Assembly: GCA_029817715.1 (NCBI GenBank)
Contig: JARUPY010000605.1
Location: 3,100,001 to 3,164,000 of the forward strand
DNA: 64,000 nt
Source: Melastoma dodecandrum
Lineage: Eukaryota; Streptophyta; Magnoliopsida; Myrtales; Melastomataceae
Direction of reading: 5' to 3'
The notes below the pieces were generated by a model. The model was not told the origin of the DNA, did not search any database, and was given only the letters and a program-made list of their open reading frames with translations. The translations under genes were made by a program, and so were the position numbers. This document shows, in pieces, positions 49,371-62,349 of the stretch (the first letter of the stretch is position 1; each line of letters begins with the position of its first letter).

Positions 49371-52300
49371 TCAAGAGGATGAAGCTCCCACATTCATGAT
49401 GTCAGAAGACTGCGGAAGCGAAATGGCGTTCAATCGTTGCTGAACGTGCATGGTTAGTAGTCATTTGTCCCTGTAGGGAATTTTAAGAAGTGGTTCTACG
49501 TCTGATCATTTTCAGCTCACCAGAGTTCCCTTATCATAGAAGGCAAGGAGCTGCTTCACATGATTAAGCCAGGTGGCCACGTTTTGCCCGTCGACAGTCG
49601 CCCAATCAACTACTGTTGCAGCTGGCTGTACCCACCACTCATCAATCTGCAAATTTTAAAAGACAAGGATTAATATTTATGGATTTTATTAAACATAAAT
49701 ATGAAGCCGGGATCGTACCAGCCTCCAAAGGAAGCCATTACAGTCTTATCTCTTATTTGACATCATATTACAAGGTTTCTAGGATAATATAATATTGACA
49801 TAATAATAATTGCAGGAAGGTCACCAATGTCCTGGAGAAAGAATCTCAGCAGTCAAAACACGACACTCACCAAGCCAGCTACGTGTTTACAATCCTCCAA
49901 GCTATTTTGCGCATTCAAATTTGCGGACCTGAGCTCAGGCAACCATTTCTCTGTTACACTTTTCTCTTGATCGGCGGCCAAATTCAGACAATAGGAAGTA
50001 GCCCTGTTAAGAAGAGGAGAAAATTTGGGTGAGAACCACTTCTAGATCCGTGCTTGACACAGGAGACCGATTTGTGTGTCTGAGAATTCCTCCCTCGATA
50101 TGGAGTTCCAGGACTAAAACCAGGTTTAAACAGAAACAGAAAATATGGGAATATCGATACACCAAGTTCTTCCAACAGAAAGCATCCATATTGATGGATG
50201 GAATAAAACTGGTTAAGGGGCACAACAAGAACCAGATTTTACCTGTCATATTCCTGTAGAGCACGGTATGCATGGTTTAACAATGTATGACTACTTTCTA
50301 CAAGCTCCTGACGGGTATGAACCATGTTAATTGCCCTGCTTAAATCCTCTAGCACACAAGCCTCAGAACCACGCAGCTTCAGACAAAACTCCAGGGACTC
50401 TAAAACTGAGGCTAAGGCAGCATCTGAACCCTCTAGACCTACATTAACATAGTAGAAGGAAACATGAATCAAGAAAGAGAAAAGTAATATCTTTTTTTAC
50501 ACTTTGCTTAAGCATAGAGCTATTTCTCATGAATGGGGCATTTCCATCTCCAATCAGGATGCTGAAGATACATTCAGCCATAAAAGCAGAAAGCTGTTTA
50601 ATGCATGACTCCCATAAGATGTTACTTCACTTGTAGCTGGATTTATTTCCACCTGCTGGATATTGGAGAGCAGCAGAGACTCGACATATTGATGGCACAG
50701 CTGAAGGATCTCTTGCTCCGGCTCTAGCTGTCAATAAAGCGGCATTCTTTTCGGCCACGGCATATGCTTCAATTCCTGTTAATCCATTAGAACCCATAGA
50801 CTCCAAGAGTGCCTGAGAAATGTCATGAACGGGGAATGGTTCTTAAGAATGCCACATACATCCACCAGAAGGCTCAAGTCTCCAACTAATATGCAGACAT
50901 ACTACCTAGTCCACTTTCCCAGTTTGTTCTCCCTCTCACTATTTTGCCCCGTTTTTCAAAGATAACGTTCATCACATAGAATGAGGACTAACAGGATTTT
51001 GAAGCTGATTTAATCTCCATCGGCATTCTAAAGAACGTGCTGATGGAGCACTTATTACTGCTCAAGACCAACTAACCTGTGGAGTTGATGGAAGCATATA
51101 GAGACTGTTGTCTGGACTGCGACAAAAGGCAGAAACCTCTTTGTCAGTGAGATCTTTTGCACTAGTAGATATGTCCACAACCACGGTACATGCTGGAATG
51201 ATAGTAGTTGATGCAAATTCCCGTGCGCCTAATGGTTGTTGGTCCCAAAAGGAAGCAGCATCCTACGAAATTGGGTAAGATGAATACGATACATTATTTC
51301 AGTCAATACCAACCACAATCACGAGACACTCACCATATTGCCCTTGAGCAAAGCTGCATATACAGCTTCGAGTTCAGATCTACGAGCATCAAACTGTTCA
51401 ATCATTTTCCATTTCTTTCTCAATGAATCTTCCGCTTCTTTTCTTTCCTCACATAATTTATCCAAGCGCTCGATTTCAGACATCAGAGTATTTAAGCTTG
51501 CCCGCAACCCAGCAGCTTCCCTTTCCCTGGCCCACTCCTCCAGCTGCATGAACAAAGGAGAAAATATTAAAAATATTCCCACAGGAAAGTAAATCAGAAA
51601 CCTCAGATGATGGCTTTATTTCAAATGACGGATACCTGAACATCTACCAGCCATGTTCAATGGAATGTCACATCAGATCACTGCTTATGATAGGCTTTCA
51701 TGTTGGAAGATACCAGACAAATTTCATTGGGCATGTTAACACCCTTAAAATGTGGTCATGTCATCAGTTAAAAAGAACCCAAGTAAAAAATTCACCTCCA
51801 ACTGACGAAGGCTGCTGACATTTTGTGATTTCCCCATGGCAGCATTTGACATTGATGAGACAACATCGCCACCTCCATGCAGAACTTGTATGAGCTTTTG
51901 ACAGGAATCTCTTGCTTCTGCAGCTTTATTTAATGTATCCTCAGTAGCCAAAAATTGTTGGACGTGTGCTTTCTGAAAATAGTCAAAGATACATAGCTCA
52001 ATTATCTACTGGCTTCTCTCGTACTTGCAGACACTAGTTTTACAATGACTGGAGGAAGTACCTAATGAAAAGATAAATTAATAGCAGACACAGATTATGA
52101 TGGTCTTATTTCAAACCCACCTCAAGGTGATACTAAATTTGTAATACAAACTAGATAGCTATTGAATTAGAGAAAAAAAAAATAACCTGTCTTTCCAGAA
52201 GTTGATTTTCAGTTCCTTTGGTGGATGGATCAACTCTAAACTTTCCATTACCGTAAGCTTGATAGCTCAATGGCGAGCTGGCATCAGAAGGGTTAACATC

Positions 52301-54227
52301 CATAACTCTATTGTTCTCATACTTGTATCTGATAATGACAAAGCTGAATGGATTAGCATGTAACAAAATAGAGAAACAATTTCAAATGGGTTGACCCATT
52401 ATATGCCAGTCAATTGCAAATATTGCCGGACTGTAATCACCATCAATCTCTCCGTCAAAGGACATGCAAAAATATTGAAAACCCATACATGCTTTTAGTC
52501 CTAGAATAATTCATTTCCATTGCTTATCATCACAAGAGACAGTAGGACACTTTCACAAAGAAAATTGCTTGAGGTTAGCACGGTTGTACTAGAAGTATCA
52601 TCGACAAAATAATCCAAACAGTTCAAAAAAGTAATTTTGTTCTTTTTAAGGAAAAACAGAAGTTAAGATATCGAATCTGAGGAAACATGAAAATATAAAG
52701 TACATCAAATTTCCCGAAACATTTTGAGAAAAAAAGACAGTTCAAGAGGCCACAATGCTACAAACGACCTTCCAACTAGATACAGTTGACAAATGTGCAC
52801 CTGTACAAGCCAGGACGAGCTGTGGACATTCAGGGAAGCCCTTTTCTACTACACAGGCACACAATCAAAGGGGAAATAAACAGGTTTAAGCAACGTAAAT
52901 CAATAATACACCTTAACATTTCTGCATCGGCTCTTATATCAATTTTTTCTATATCTCGAGAGATTAATGTCCGCAATCTTGATGCATAGGCAGTGATCGC
53001 CTGAAGCAACAGAGGAGGACTTTTGAGGCAATGCCCGATGACAGTTCTAACCTCATCAGGCACTTCTCCATCAAAGTCAAACCCCAATTTGCCTGCTTCT
53101 AGTTGAGGACTGGAATGAATACCACCTCCTTCATAAGCTGGGAAAGAAATGCGGACTTTTTCTATCATATACGCAGCAAGAGACTCACACGCCCTACGTA
53201 CATTTTTCTCCCGTGTTGTTTCAATGAGAATGACATCATCGGCGGATTTTGTGCCCTTAACAGTGGAATACACTGCCTCCTTGTCACTGCTTACAGCATA
53301 ACTACTATCCAGTTCAGAGGAAGGTTCTTGACTTGTTTTCTGAGAACCTCTTGCTTGATTAACGTAGTATTGCAGCCGCTTATGATATTCCGTGAATATC
53401 TTGACAGCCTCATCACATTGTTGATCATATGATTCTAGCATCACCTGCTTGTGCCTACACACAGTTGAACACGAAGGAAGTAGCAACCAGAATTAAGACG
53501 GGAATTACTCCAGTTTGACGCATAAAGTGGAACTTAGTTAAGGAGTGATGTAGTGAACTCCGACAATTGTACACCGGAAACTCTTATAAATCCCACGGCC
53601 GACTCTGAGTTAGCACCTTCCTCTTCTCTATCTTAATTTGGCAACTAAACAAAAAAATGCTAGAATTCAAGGTCTAACAAGGAGATGCCATACTCAACCT
53701 CCGGATCTAACCCTACAATGCACCAACCCAACCAAGCATCAAAAGGCAAACACGAACCTATAATTACCACGCTCGTCGATCATGCGCTTGCGCTCGGCCT
53801 CCTCCCTAGCGACCTCGAGCATCCTCGCCCTAACGTCCTTCCGCATCCTCCGGACAGCCCTCCTCAACCTTTCGGCCTCCTTCTCGGCGGCATCCCTCTC
53901 CTTCTCTGCCACACCCTTCTCGTCAACCCTCCCCCCAACCTCCCTCTCCTTCTCCTTCTTCCCAACCCGACCACCACCCCGATCGCTCCCTAAACCCTCC
54001 TCCCCCTTGCCACCGTGCACAACGATGTTCCTCCTGATGTTCTCCGCCGTCTTCTCCGACTTAACCCTCCGGACTAGGAAATTGAACACGGGGATCATGT
54101 TGCCTCGGCAGACCTTACGCATCGTCTCCACCGAGGGGCCCGGGTGCAGCTGCTTCGTTAGCGAGGGGGGCCTGTACCCCATCTCCTTCCGCAGCCACAC
54201 GACGATCGCCTCCGGCTGTACCGACAT
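49371..54227 (-). CDS. AUG5: Augmin subunit 5 (HAUS5-like)
   Basis: Eleven exons join in frame to 803 residues: 53758-54227, 52912-53454, 52187-52328, 51796-51972, 51334-51543, 51077-51262, 50653-50812, 50243-50438, 49871-50003, 49521-49646 and 49371-49439. The N-terminus reads [14 protein letters not shown] and [21 protein letters not shown] coiled coil rich in Glu, Arg and Lys follows ([20 protein letters not shown]). Later landmarks are [55 protein letters not shown] and [13 protein letters not shown]. It matches Arabidopsis AUG5 (At5g38880) throughout. Augmin recruits gamma-tubulin complexes to existing microtubules to nucleate branches in spindle, phragmoplast and cortex. The poly-basic, Gly-rich insert at residues 70-105 is specific. 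The C-terminus continues about 20 residues past the remembered homologue through a small last exon. No lesions were found. Confidence 0.93.
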
Positions 54228-54479
54228 CTTTTGTGAAACTTCGCCACGAAATGCCGGCCCAATTGCTATGGTTTCGGGATCTGGTCAGCAAGGAGGAAGC
54301 GTCGGGGGTAAATCGGCCGGCCGAGACTAAGCGGTTGGTTTTCTTTTGAAAAGAGCGTCGGGGATTTCAGGCTTCGGCGAGTTCCTCTCTGCGGTTGTTG
54401 GGTCTCAGAAGAAGATGGGCAGAACTGAAGCGAGGATTTCGCTCCATAAACGAGAAGCCCAACTTTGAAAACGATCATA

Positions 54480-54557
54480 TGGGCCGGTATCGGCCTAAAA
54501 AGTCCGTCAAGGATAGGCCCATACAATGTGAGCCGATATCGGGCCGACTAGGCCCAT
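54480..54557. promoter_or_regulatory. Site II (TCP-binding) cluster in the AUG5 promoter
   Basis: TGGGCC at 54480-54485, GGCCCA at 54516-54521 and GGCCCAT at 54551-54557, with extra GGCCG and CCGATATCGGGCC repeats between them, lie about 250-330 bases upstream of the AUG5 start. Site II elements are common in promoters active in dividing cells, which fits a mitotic microtubule gene. Function is inferred. Confidence 0.55.
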
Positions 54558-54559
54558 TC

Positions 54560-55627
54560 CCATGAACCGAAGGAATATGATTAGTCCAGTGAAAGTGTCA
54601 TCCGTTTTTTTCACTCCTTTAGCATTTTAAGTCTTGAAAGTTTTACATGAAATTTTGAGAGCAAAATATTTACGAACGGAATGAATTTATTAATCCGGTT
54701 AAAAAGCAAAGTGTCTAATAATCTTAATTCAATTTTGAGGAAGTTTGTAGCTAAGTAAGGTTAGTTCGCACAAATATTTACGAAATACTATTCGAATTTC
54801 TAGAATACTCAATTTACTGTCCCTAAATCGCTTCTCAAATTGCGATTTTCAATTTATAAAAAAGGCATTTTGAATAACTACTTAAATAAAAATGGGCACT
54901 ACTTCTTTGTAAATTAAAAGCGTTATTTTAATGAACTACTTTTATTTAGTACAAACCTATAATTTTGAGAAGCGTTCAAAGGTCAAGGTCATAGTCAAAA
55001 AAACATGCCTCATACTACTTTTATTTCGGGAATGAGTCAAACTATTCACAAGAAAATAACACCGGCGACGACCTCCTCACTTTTTTTTTTTTCCATTTGC
55101 CGCATTCTCATTGCGATTATTTCCGAACTTAATATTTTCTTTTACTAAAAAATTGATGATTTTTAATATATTAAGGTTATCTCAATTAGCTAGGGCGTTT
55201 CTACTATTGGACAATTTCGAGATATTTTTTTTGTTCCATTAGTTAGAAATTTATTTATATTATTATATTTCGTTTTATCTTCAGCTCTTTGTTTTGTCTA
55301 TAATACATTTAACTATTCAAAATTTACCTAGTAAGATGCCTCTAATGCATGAGGCTTCTTCGTATTCCTAATAGTGTGATTATTTCAGTTGGTAGTCGTG
55401 ACATAACCTTCACCATTGATTAGAATCGAAATTAAAATTAGTAATCATGAATTCATGATAGGTTAGAATTACAGAAAATTATAATCAGCGAAAGAGATAA
55501 GGTAAGATTTAAGGATGAAAGTCGGGTCTGAAACGAAAAAAAAAGATTCTACCTTTAGAGACAAGCCTGCCCAATAAAAGCGACCCGCAAACCTTCAATT
55601 CTCTCTTCCTTTCTTTCACCCCCTCCC
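54560..55627. other. AT-rich intergenic region, no gene seen
   Basis: Low-complexity AT-rich DNA without recognisable exons. Some blocks (54840-54960) resemble AT-rich MITE debris but I found no clean terminal repeats. Confidence 0.4.
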
Positions 55628-55654
55628 CATCATCATCATCATCATCATCATCAT
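55628..55654. repeat. (CAT)9 microsatellite
   Basis: Nine uninterrupted CAT units, probably in the promoter or 5' leader of the RING gene downstream. Confidence 0.9.
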
Positions 55655-56599
55655 TCATCCCCACCGTCGGTTGTCCCCCCCTTCCTTTTCCCCGTTAAAA
55701 TATTTGCTAGAATCGGAAACCAAAGATTGCTCCTTTAATCAATCCCGCCTCTTGATTTTCCTCCTTTCCTTTTTTTTGTGGGTTTTCTCAGATGCCCAGA
55801 AAGTGAAACTAATAATCGAGCATTCCCCAGATCAACTTTTAACATCCTTTTTTCCTTGAGGGTTTTTTGGGGATTGATTTTGGGAAGGGGGTTGTTTTTT
55901 TTTGTCGGAGGTTGTTTCGGTCATTGTGGTTGTCGGCAGCTGATCGGACCCGGGAAAAGGGGGGAAAGAAAAAAAAGGTGGAAAAGGGATTTTTATTTCG
56001 TGACTTGAGTCTGGATTTGAGGTTTTGAAGTGCTTTGGCGATTGTTGTTGCCGGGGGTGATCCTATACCCGTGGATTTGAAAAAAGTCGTGGGGTTTTTC
56101 TTTTTGTAATTCTTTTGTTTACTTTCAGCTGAAATTCGGATGATCGGAGCTGTTCCCTGGATTTTCTGATGCATTTTTCGGTATTGTTTCTGGGTTTATT
56201 GTTGATGAATCTTATTTTGATTTGATTGGCCTTGGATTTTGGGGGGTTGATCTTCTTTAATTTATCTGCTGTACTCTCTTTCTGGTGTCTAGAATTATGT
56301 CCATTGAATCCATGGTGTCACGACTCCTCGTGGTGTATGTTGTAGGAAGACCTGCATGCAATCTCTCCGGAATAGTCATGTGGCAGGGCGGAAGTAGTAA
56401 TATTCTTGGTTGCTGAGGTTTGATTGAATAACCACCTGTAAAGATGATGTTGGCTGTTTTGCTCAGTTAGTGGTGATCAAATGTAATAACGGCTGCGGAA
56501 GACAATGATGGCTTAAAATTATGGTGTATTTCACAGGTGTTTTGGCCTTCATTGCCATTGGAGGGGGTATATTTTCGAGGAAAGCCGGAGGGAGGATTT

Positions 56600-56674
56600 A
56601 TGCTTCCCAGAGGCCTCAGGACTTCTGCGAGCATAGTGTTTTCTCTCCTTTGTTACACACAACTGCCACTATAG
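56600..56674 (+). promoter_or_regulatory. Possible upstream ORF in the RING gene leader
   Basis: If the 5' leader is spliced at the CACAG ending near 56536, the mature leader contains an ATG at 56600 opening a 24-codon frame that ends with TAG at 56674, 77 bases before the main start. Such uORFs can reduce main-frame translation. The leader structure itself is inferred. Confidence 0.35.
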
Positions 56675-56751
56675 AAGAGTTTAGAGCCTACCTTCTCTCG
56701 GAGACTGGACATTCTGTCGTGGACTCAATTTAGGGATTCAAACCGGACTCT

Positions 56752-58386
56752 ATGGGGTCTGTTTGTTGCTGCTTACACGTTGCCGATCTTGAACACCTCA
56801 GAAGCAGCTACATGTATAGGAATTGTGTCTGCCTTGACTGTTTTGTTCAGAATTTCTCCAACGTGGTATGAGAATGAGCCCATTCATACTGACACCGACT
56901 ATTCCTTTTATTAAACCTGATTGACCTATATCTGAGTTCAGATGACTATCGAGATCTTTTACCTTTCTTCAGTATGCCCCACAAATCTTTCCATGTGCTA
57001 ATGCCCGTATTGTACTGTTCCTCAGTATTCATTGATCTTTCGAAGGGGTGAGCTAGAGGCTATTCCTTCAACTATAGAGGGAGCAGAATCTGCCGTTCCC
57101 ACTGCATCGCATGATAATTCCTTTACTGACACATATCGGTCTCCTCCGAGGCCCTTGCCCTATGATGTGGACCCGAGGTGTCTTGGGTTGCAACGTGATG
57201 GAATGATTCTGAGACGAGAGAAGGGTTCTAGTCACCTCAATGAGGAATCAGAACCTCTTAGAAGTGATACTGATGTTGAATCGGATGCTGTGTGCCCGGG
57301 GCATAAGTTGGACTATGCTTGTGAAGGACTTGGGAAACAACTTATGAAGTCCACTCTCAAGCTCTATTCAGAGAAAGATGCTTCCGATATTGACCATATA
57401 TATTTGACGTCTGAGGAAGAAGATGTTTGTCCCACATGTCTCGAAGGTAATTTCTTTTCGCATAATCTTCTTGTTGTTTGCTTGCTATTTTTCTCTTAGT
57501 CTTATTTCAAAAAATTTTAAGACGGAAGAGCATCCCTGAAAACAAAAGATAATGAACAGGAGCTTCCCATAGGCAAATTAGAGACGATCCATCTTGTAGT
57601 TATCGGCATTAGCCTTTACTGTCGAAAAGGAAAAGTTTATTAGCTAATGTTTACTTCGAGGTTGTAACTGCTGTAATGATTGGCTAAGGTCCTTGAAGTT
57701 CCCCGAATTGGCGCATGATTTACATGCAGCATTTATAAAATACAGTTATTTCTTTCTCTCTGACATTTTATAAATTCGAGCCTGGTTGCCATGGGGAAGT
57801 ATTCTGGAGTACACCACTGATTACTGAAATCTTTCATCACTTACTGAGGAATTCGTGCTTTGTTATCCGGTTATGACAGAATATACTGCTGAGAATCCCA
57901 GAATAACTACCAAATGTTCGCATCACTTCCATCTTGGTTGCATATATGAGTGGATGGAGAGAAGTGAAAGCTGTCCTGTCTGTGGCAAGGTAGAATTCTC
58001 TGCCGGCCTTATGCTAAATGTTTATGTGGAAGGCTCTAGTGGTCTAAAGATACTTGTTGGTTGCACCAGCTTGCTCAATGATACTGCTGTTGATTTCTAG
58101 TCCACAATCGCGATTCATGGATTGTTCTTCAATCCTTATTTATGTTTATCCTGTTTATAATTTATTGAGTGCTAAACATTCTTCCGGGAAAGCTGCGAGA
58201 TAGTTCTTATCCACCAAAGCTGTATGTCTGATCTCTTTTCAACGAAACTGTCCACGCATATTGCAGTGCTTGTCTAAGCTAAGCTCTTGTTATATTAGCT
58301 AAGTGTTACATGGTACTTGCTGATGAATAAGCCCCGTTGAACTTGGGTGGTGTATGCAGATGATGGTATTTGATGAGACAGCCTGA
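56752..58386 (+). CDS. RING-H2 E3 ubiquitin ligase, At3g02290-like
   Basis: Four exons join in frame to 223 residues: 56752-56865, 57026-57446, 57880-57989 and 58360-58386. The start MGSVCCCL carries an N-terminal Gly2 and Cys cluster, a potential lipidation site. The middle reads YRSPPRPLPYDVDPRCLGLQ and REKGSSHLNEESEPLRSD. The RING is split by an intron: C-P-T-C in exon 2, then CSHHFHLGCIYEWMERSESC and CPVC in exon 3, all eight ligands present. The last exon adds only MMVFDETA. This matches Arabidopsis At3g02290 and its paralogue At5g15790 in order and wording. It should be an E3 ligase, possibly membrane-attached. Exon 4 is only 27 bases, so automatic annotation could easily miss it and read on into intron 3. 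The long leader, 55600-56751, appears to contain at least one intron. Confidence 0.92.
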
Positions 58387-59586
58387 TCTCTCTACAACTC
58401 AATGCTCGTCTAGAGGCCGGTGTGGATCTGCACGAGATGATGGCACAGATGAGTGGTGTTGCTGTAAATATATATTGATTGACACTTGACAGTGTCATCC
58501 CTTTGTAAATCCAAAGCTGAAAACAGGTGAATAACCATAACGGGTTTCGTTCTACGGTTTCGCCCATCCATGAAGTCTGATGTCCTTTTATGCGGCGATG
58601 ATGGATTTCTACCGTAATTGGCCAAGACACTGTAAATACTGTCCGAGTAATATAAAATCATCTGCATAATTTGCCTAGATTAGCTGTGGTTGAAACTTCT
58701 TTGTAATGATGGTTGCTTTTGGGTACCCAGGAAGATGCAGAGTCTGCAATTCTTTTGCAAATGTGATTTAACAACAACCAATCAATCGTTCGGTTCTTGC
58801 GACAATATCACTACGGGACTAATCAAGTAATATCACGACACAACCGAGCGTTTAAAATTTTCAAAAGTTCGGTCAACTTGTTTTTCAATGAGTTTTAATG
58901 AGTCAATGGCCAACATGTTTAAAAGAAACAAACAGATTCAAGTTCAACAAAAACTCCATTAGAAGATCCGGCGAAATCACAAAAACTGTGCCTCAATTGT
59001 GTATTACATTTCCAATAAAGTGCTAACATTAATATTCACCTAATTTTTTCTTATACGTAATATCATCGCTAGCATCGCAATTACGATGAGAATATACATA
59101 TTACATCATTACGATGAGAATGCGCACATTATGTTATATGAAAACGAAATCATGTATAATACGTACATGAAAATGAGATTGCATTAGTGTGTATCATATA
59201 CCCTTTGATCCTTAGGAACCAAAGTTTGGATAATCAAAGGGTTCCCCCCTTCTTTTCTCCCTTTGATTAGAATTGAGGATTATCAGGAGAACTGAAATTG
59301 GAATTTGACGGGACAAAAACACGAGACAGGGCCTTGTCGGCCCAAATCCAAGATTCCTTTCCCAACATCGTGGGACAAGAACACAAACAGAATAACCGAC
59401 AACGACACGACCGTCGGACGGAATCCTGATTCCCGACCCATTTCGCCTGTTAACGAAATATCGGATTTTGTCCCCAGATTCTTCCCTTTCGATCCCTCAA
59501 TTTCAGGTCCCGGTTCGTCGATTGTCCAGATTCGCTGCTCCGATAAGCCTAATTTCTACTCTTGTACGAACGATCGGTTGGCCGCG
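58387..59586. other. Intergenic region between RING and RCC1 genes
   Basis: Roughly 58387-58700 is probably the RING 3' UTR. From 58790 to 59210 it is AT-rich with repeated ATTACGATGAGAATG motifs (59080-59097 and 59107-59124). The RCC1 leader lies in about 59280-59586 and is open in the same frame as the gene but has no ATG upstream in that frame. Confidence 0.45.
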
Positions 59587-62349
59587 ATGGACGTTGATAA
59601 GGTTCTGGGTGATCCTAAGGGCAGCAGCGTACCCACGAAGAGCGCAATCTACGTCTGGGGTTACAATTACTCTGGCCAGACGGGGAGGGAGAGCCAGAGC
59701 AGGGTACCGAAGGAGCTCCCTCCGGAGCTCTTTGGTTGCCCGGCCTCACGATGGCTCGACGTGGCGTGCGGCAGGGCGCACACCGCTGCTGTCGCCTCTG
59801 ACGGGTCTCTTTTTACCTGGGGTTTGGAATTCGATTTCTTTGTTTATTTTTTCTTTTTTCAAGTAGTAAGTTGATACTAATGCTAAATATGAGCTTGGCA
59901 TATTTTAATCTGGACAATATGTGTATGTCTGCTCTTCTGGGAAATAGGAATTTTCTGGATCTTTTGTCCCTGTTCCCAGTTGAATTTGATATACATCGAT
60001 GGAAAAGTTAGTGAGGTAGTTAGTTGCTCCTGGGTGTTATGGAAGACGTCTTATTAAGTAGTGAGAGAGTGGTAGTTGTTGCAATCCAGCGAATGAAGAA
60101 CCATGATGGCCAATAGAATTTTTTGCGATGTAGGTTGGATGGGATAACAGGAGATTCCGGTAATCACTGTACGATAAATTAACTTGATTGCGATCTGTGG
60201 ATACATAATTTCCCCGGACAACATTTTATTGGTCTTCTCTATTAGTTCAAGCCTTTGTATTTGTTTCATAATCCAGTCAATAGTCCACTGGTCACAATTA
60301 ATAATATTTAAGGAGGTCCAACTTGTATTGGCTGTAACCATGAAACGAGAAAATAAGAATTCGCTGTGTGTTAAAATAACAAATTAAGTCCTGGTTATAG
60401 TTTGCTTGTGAGCTGGTGAAATTTGAAAATGAGGTTAGGATGAGTGACAATTGGTCGAGTTGAGTTAATTAATTTGATCAGCACAATGGACTTGTTTTTG
60501 CTCCAATTCTTCTATTCAATGTTTATTTGTCAGTCGCCCTACATTAATATGGTAAGTTAAAATCTTTCTGTCAGGGGCAAATGACTTTGGTCAGTTGGGG
60601 GATGGGACTGAAGAAGGGAGAAACTTCCCAAAGAAGGTTAGGCTGCTAGAGACGGAATATGTGAAGTCCGTGGGTTGTGGAGATCAATGTACTGCTGCTA
60701 TTGCAGAGCCTCGTGTGAACGATGGGACACTCTCCACTGGTAGGCTATGGATTTGGGGTCAAAATCAGGTCTCTCATTTATTGTTACGCAAATTCTTCTT
60801 TGTTCTATCTTTTAAGGAACGTGTGCTTGACATCATCTTGCACTCTTCAGGGATCAGATGTTCCTCATCTCTTCTGGGGTGCGTTTGCTCCGAATACGGT
60901 ACAGGACGCCCTCATATACTTAGTTCACATTTTCAAAGCTTTCATCAGCATGCATTAAGAATTTCATATGGCTTTACATATCAGATTATTCGTCAAGTCA
61001 GCTGTGGATCTGTTCATGCTGCAGCTCTATCCGAAGAAGGGCTGTTGCAAACACGGGTTACCTTTCCAGCTTGTTATGATGATTATTACCATAACATTAA
61101 TACTTTCGGTCATTAGTCAGAGTGCCAATGAAATGCATGCACTACTACTTGCTGCTCATTTAGTTTAGTTTCCTGAATGCAGTTCTGCAGTCATATATTG
61201 ATCAAGTTCGTTATTATCCTTGCCAGGCTATAACGAACATGGTCAACTTGGTAGAGGATTTTCATGCGAAGGGCTTCAGAGAGCTCAAGTGATAAAAGCT
61301 TATACCAAATTCCTGGATGAACCTCCTGAACTTGTGAAGATTACCCAGGTCTCATGTTGGGAGAACCATTCAGCAGCTATATCAGATAAAGGCGAAGTGT
61401 GAGTGAAGTGATTTTTAGAATATTTATGTTTTTGAATATAGGGATTGTGAATATCACTATGGAATAGGATTCCCTAGTGATATTCGCAATGAATACGACG
61501 GATGATGATGTTTCCGGTTGTTGCAGCTACACTTGGGGCCTAGGAGCCCTAGGTCAGCTGGGGCACTCCTCCCTTCAGTCTGGGGACAAAGAGCTGTTGC
61601 CAAGACGAGTTGTTGCTCTAGATGGTAAATTTATGAGAGACGTCGCGTGTGATGGCGTTCATACATGCGCCATTACAGAGGATGGTGCCCTTTATGCTTG
61701 GGGAAGTAGTAACATTGGGCAGCTTGGTCTGGGTCCTTTGTCTGGCTTTTTCAGCGTCACACCAGAAAATGGGATGTCATTTTTTCGTAGTGTTCCTGTT
61801 TTGGTAATCTATAAAGGGGTTCAACACGTGGCCTGTGGTCATTGTCATACACTTATTGCGATGAAGGATGGAAGGATACATGGTTGGGGTTATAATAGCT
61901 ATGGTCAAGCAGCCAATGAAAAGTCGAGTGTGGCTTGGTATCCTTCTCCCATTGACTGGTACGAGAGTCCCTCTTTCTATGTATCTGAGTGATCCCCAGA
62001 GCTTCCTATATCTATTGTATACATGTCCATCATGGTTTAGGTGTGTTGGGAAAGTTCGGAAATTAGCAGCTGGTGGCGGTCATTCAGCTGTCCTGACTGA
62101 TGCTTGCTCGCTGAAGGAGCTGTGCGAGTTCAAGCTCGCAGATACTGTCACAGCACTTAATGCTACAGAGATTGAGGATGTTGCTGCTAGGATGGGATCC
62201 GACTCACTTGCCCGCCTTTTTGATAGATTGAGGTAAAAATTTGAATTCGTTTGTTTCTTGCAAAGTTCTGGGATTAAAATGATGTCTGGGATGATAATAT
62301 TCCTTCAATCCTCTATCTTTTTCCCTGCAGAGGACTTCCTATGCAATGA
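59587..62349 (+). CDS. RCC1-repeat (seven-bladed propeller) protein, At3g02300-like, with apparent frameshift
   Basis: Eight exons: 59587-59821, 60575-60768, 60851-60898, 60985-61056, 61227-61398, 61527-61958, 62041-62232 and 62331-62349. Repeats carry the RCC1 signature: YVWGYNYSGQTGR, DVACGRAHTAAVASDGSLFTWG, VSCGSVHAAALSEEG, YNEHGQLGRG, YTWGLGALGQLGHSS, VACDGVHTCAITEDGALYAWGSSNIGQLG and KLAAGGGHSAVLTDA. Propellers of this family (RCC1, UVR8) act in chromatin binding or signalling; this member's role is unknown. It resembles Arabidopsis At3g02300. The exons total 1364 bases, one short of a multiple of three. At the end of exon 4 (61051-61058) the sequence reads ACACGG then GTTACC, where TGG-G before the donor is expected to give Trp-Gly. 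As written the frame breaks there and stops soon after in exon 5. Either a real mutation or a base error explains this; all other exons are clean. Confidence 0.82.

Noticed and set aside
59305..59586. In-frame extension upstream of the RCC1 ATG
   Set aside because: The extension has no ATG in frame and is Pro/Asn/Asp-rich with no homology; the ATG at 59587 gives a normal start.
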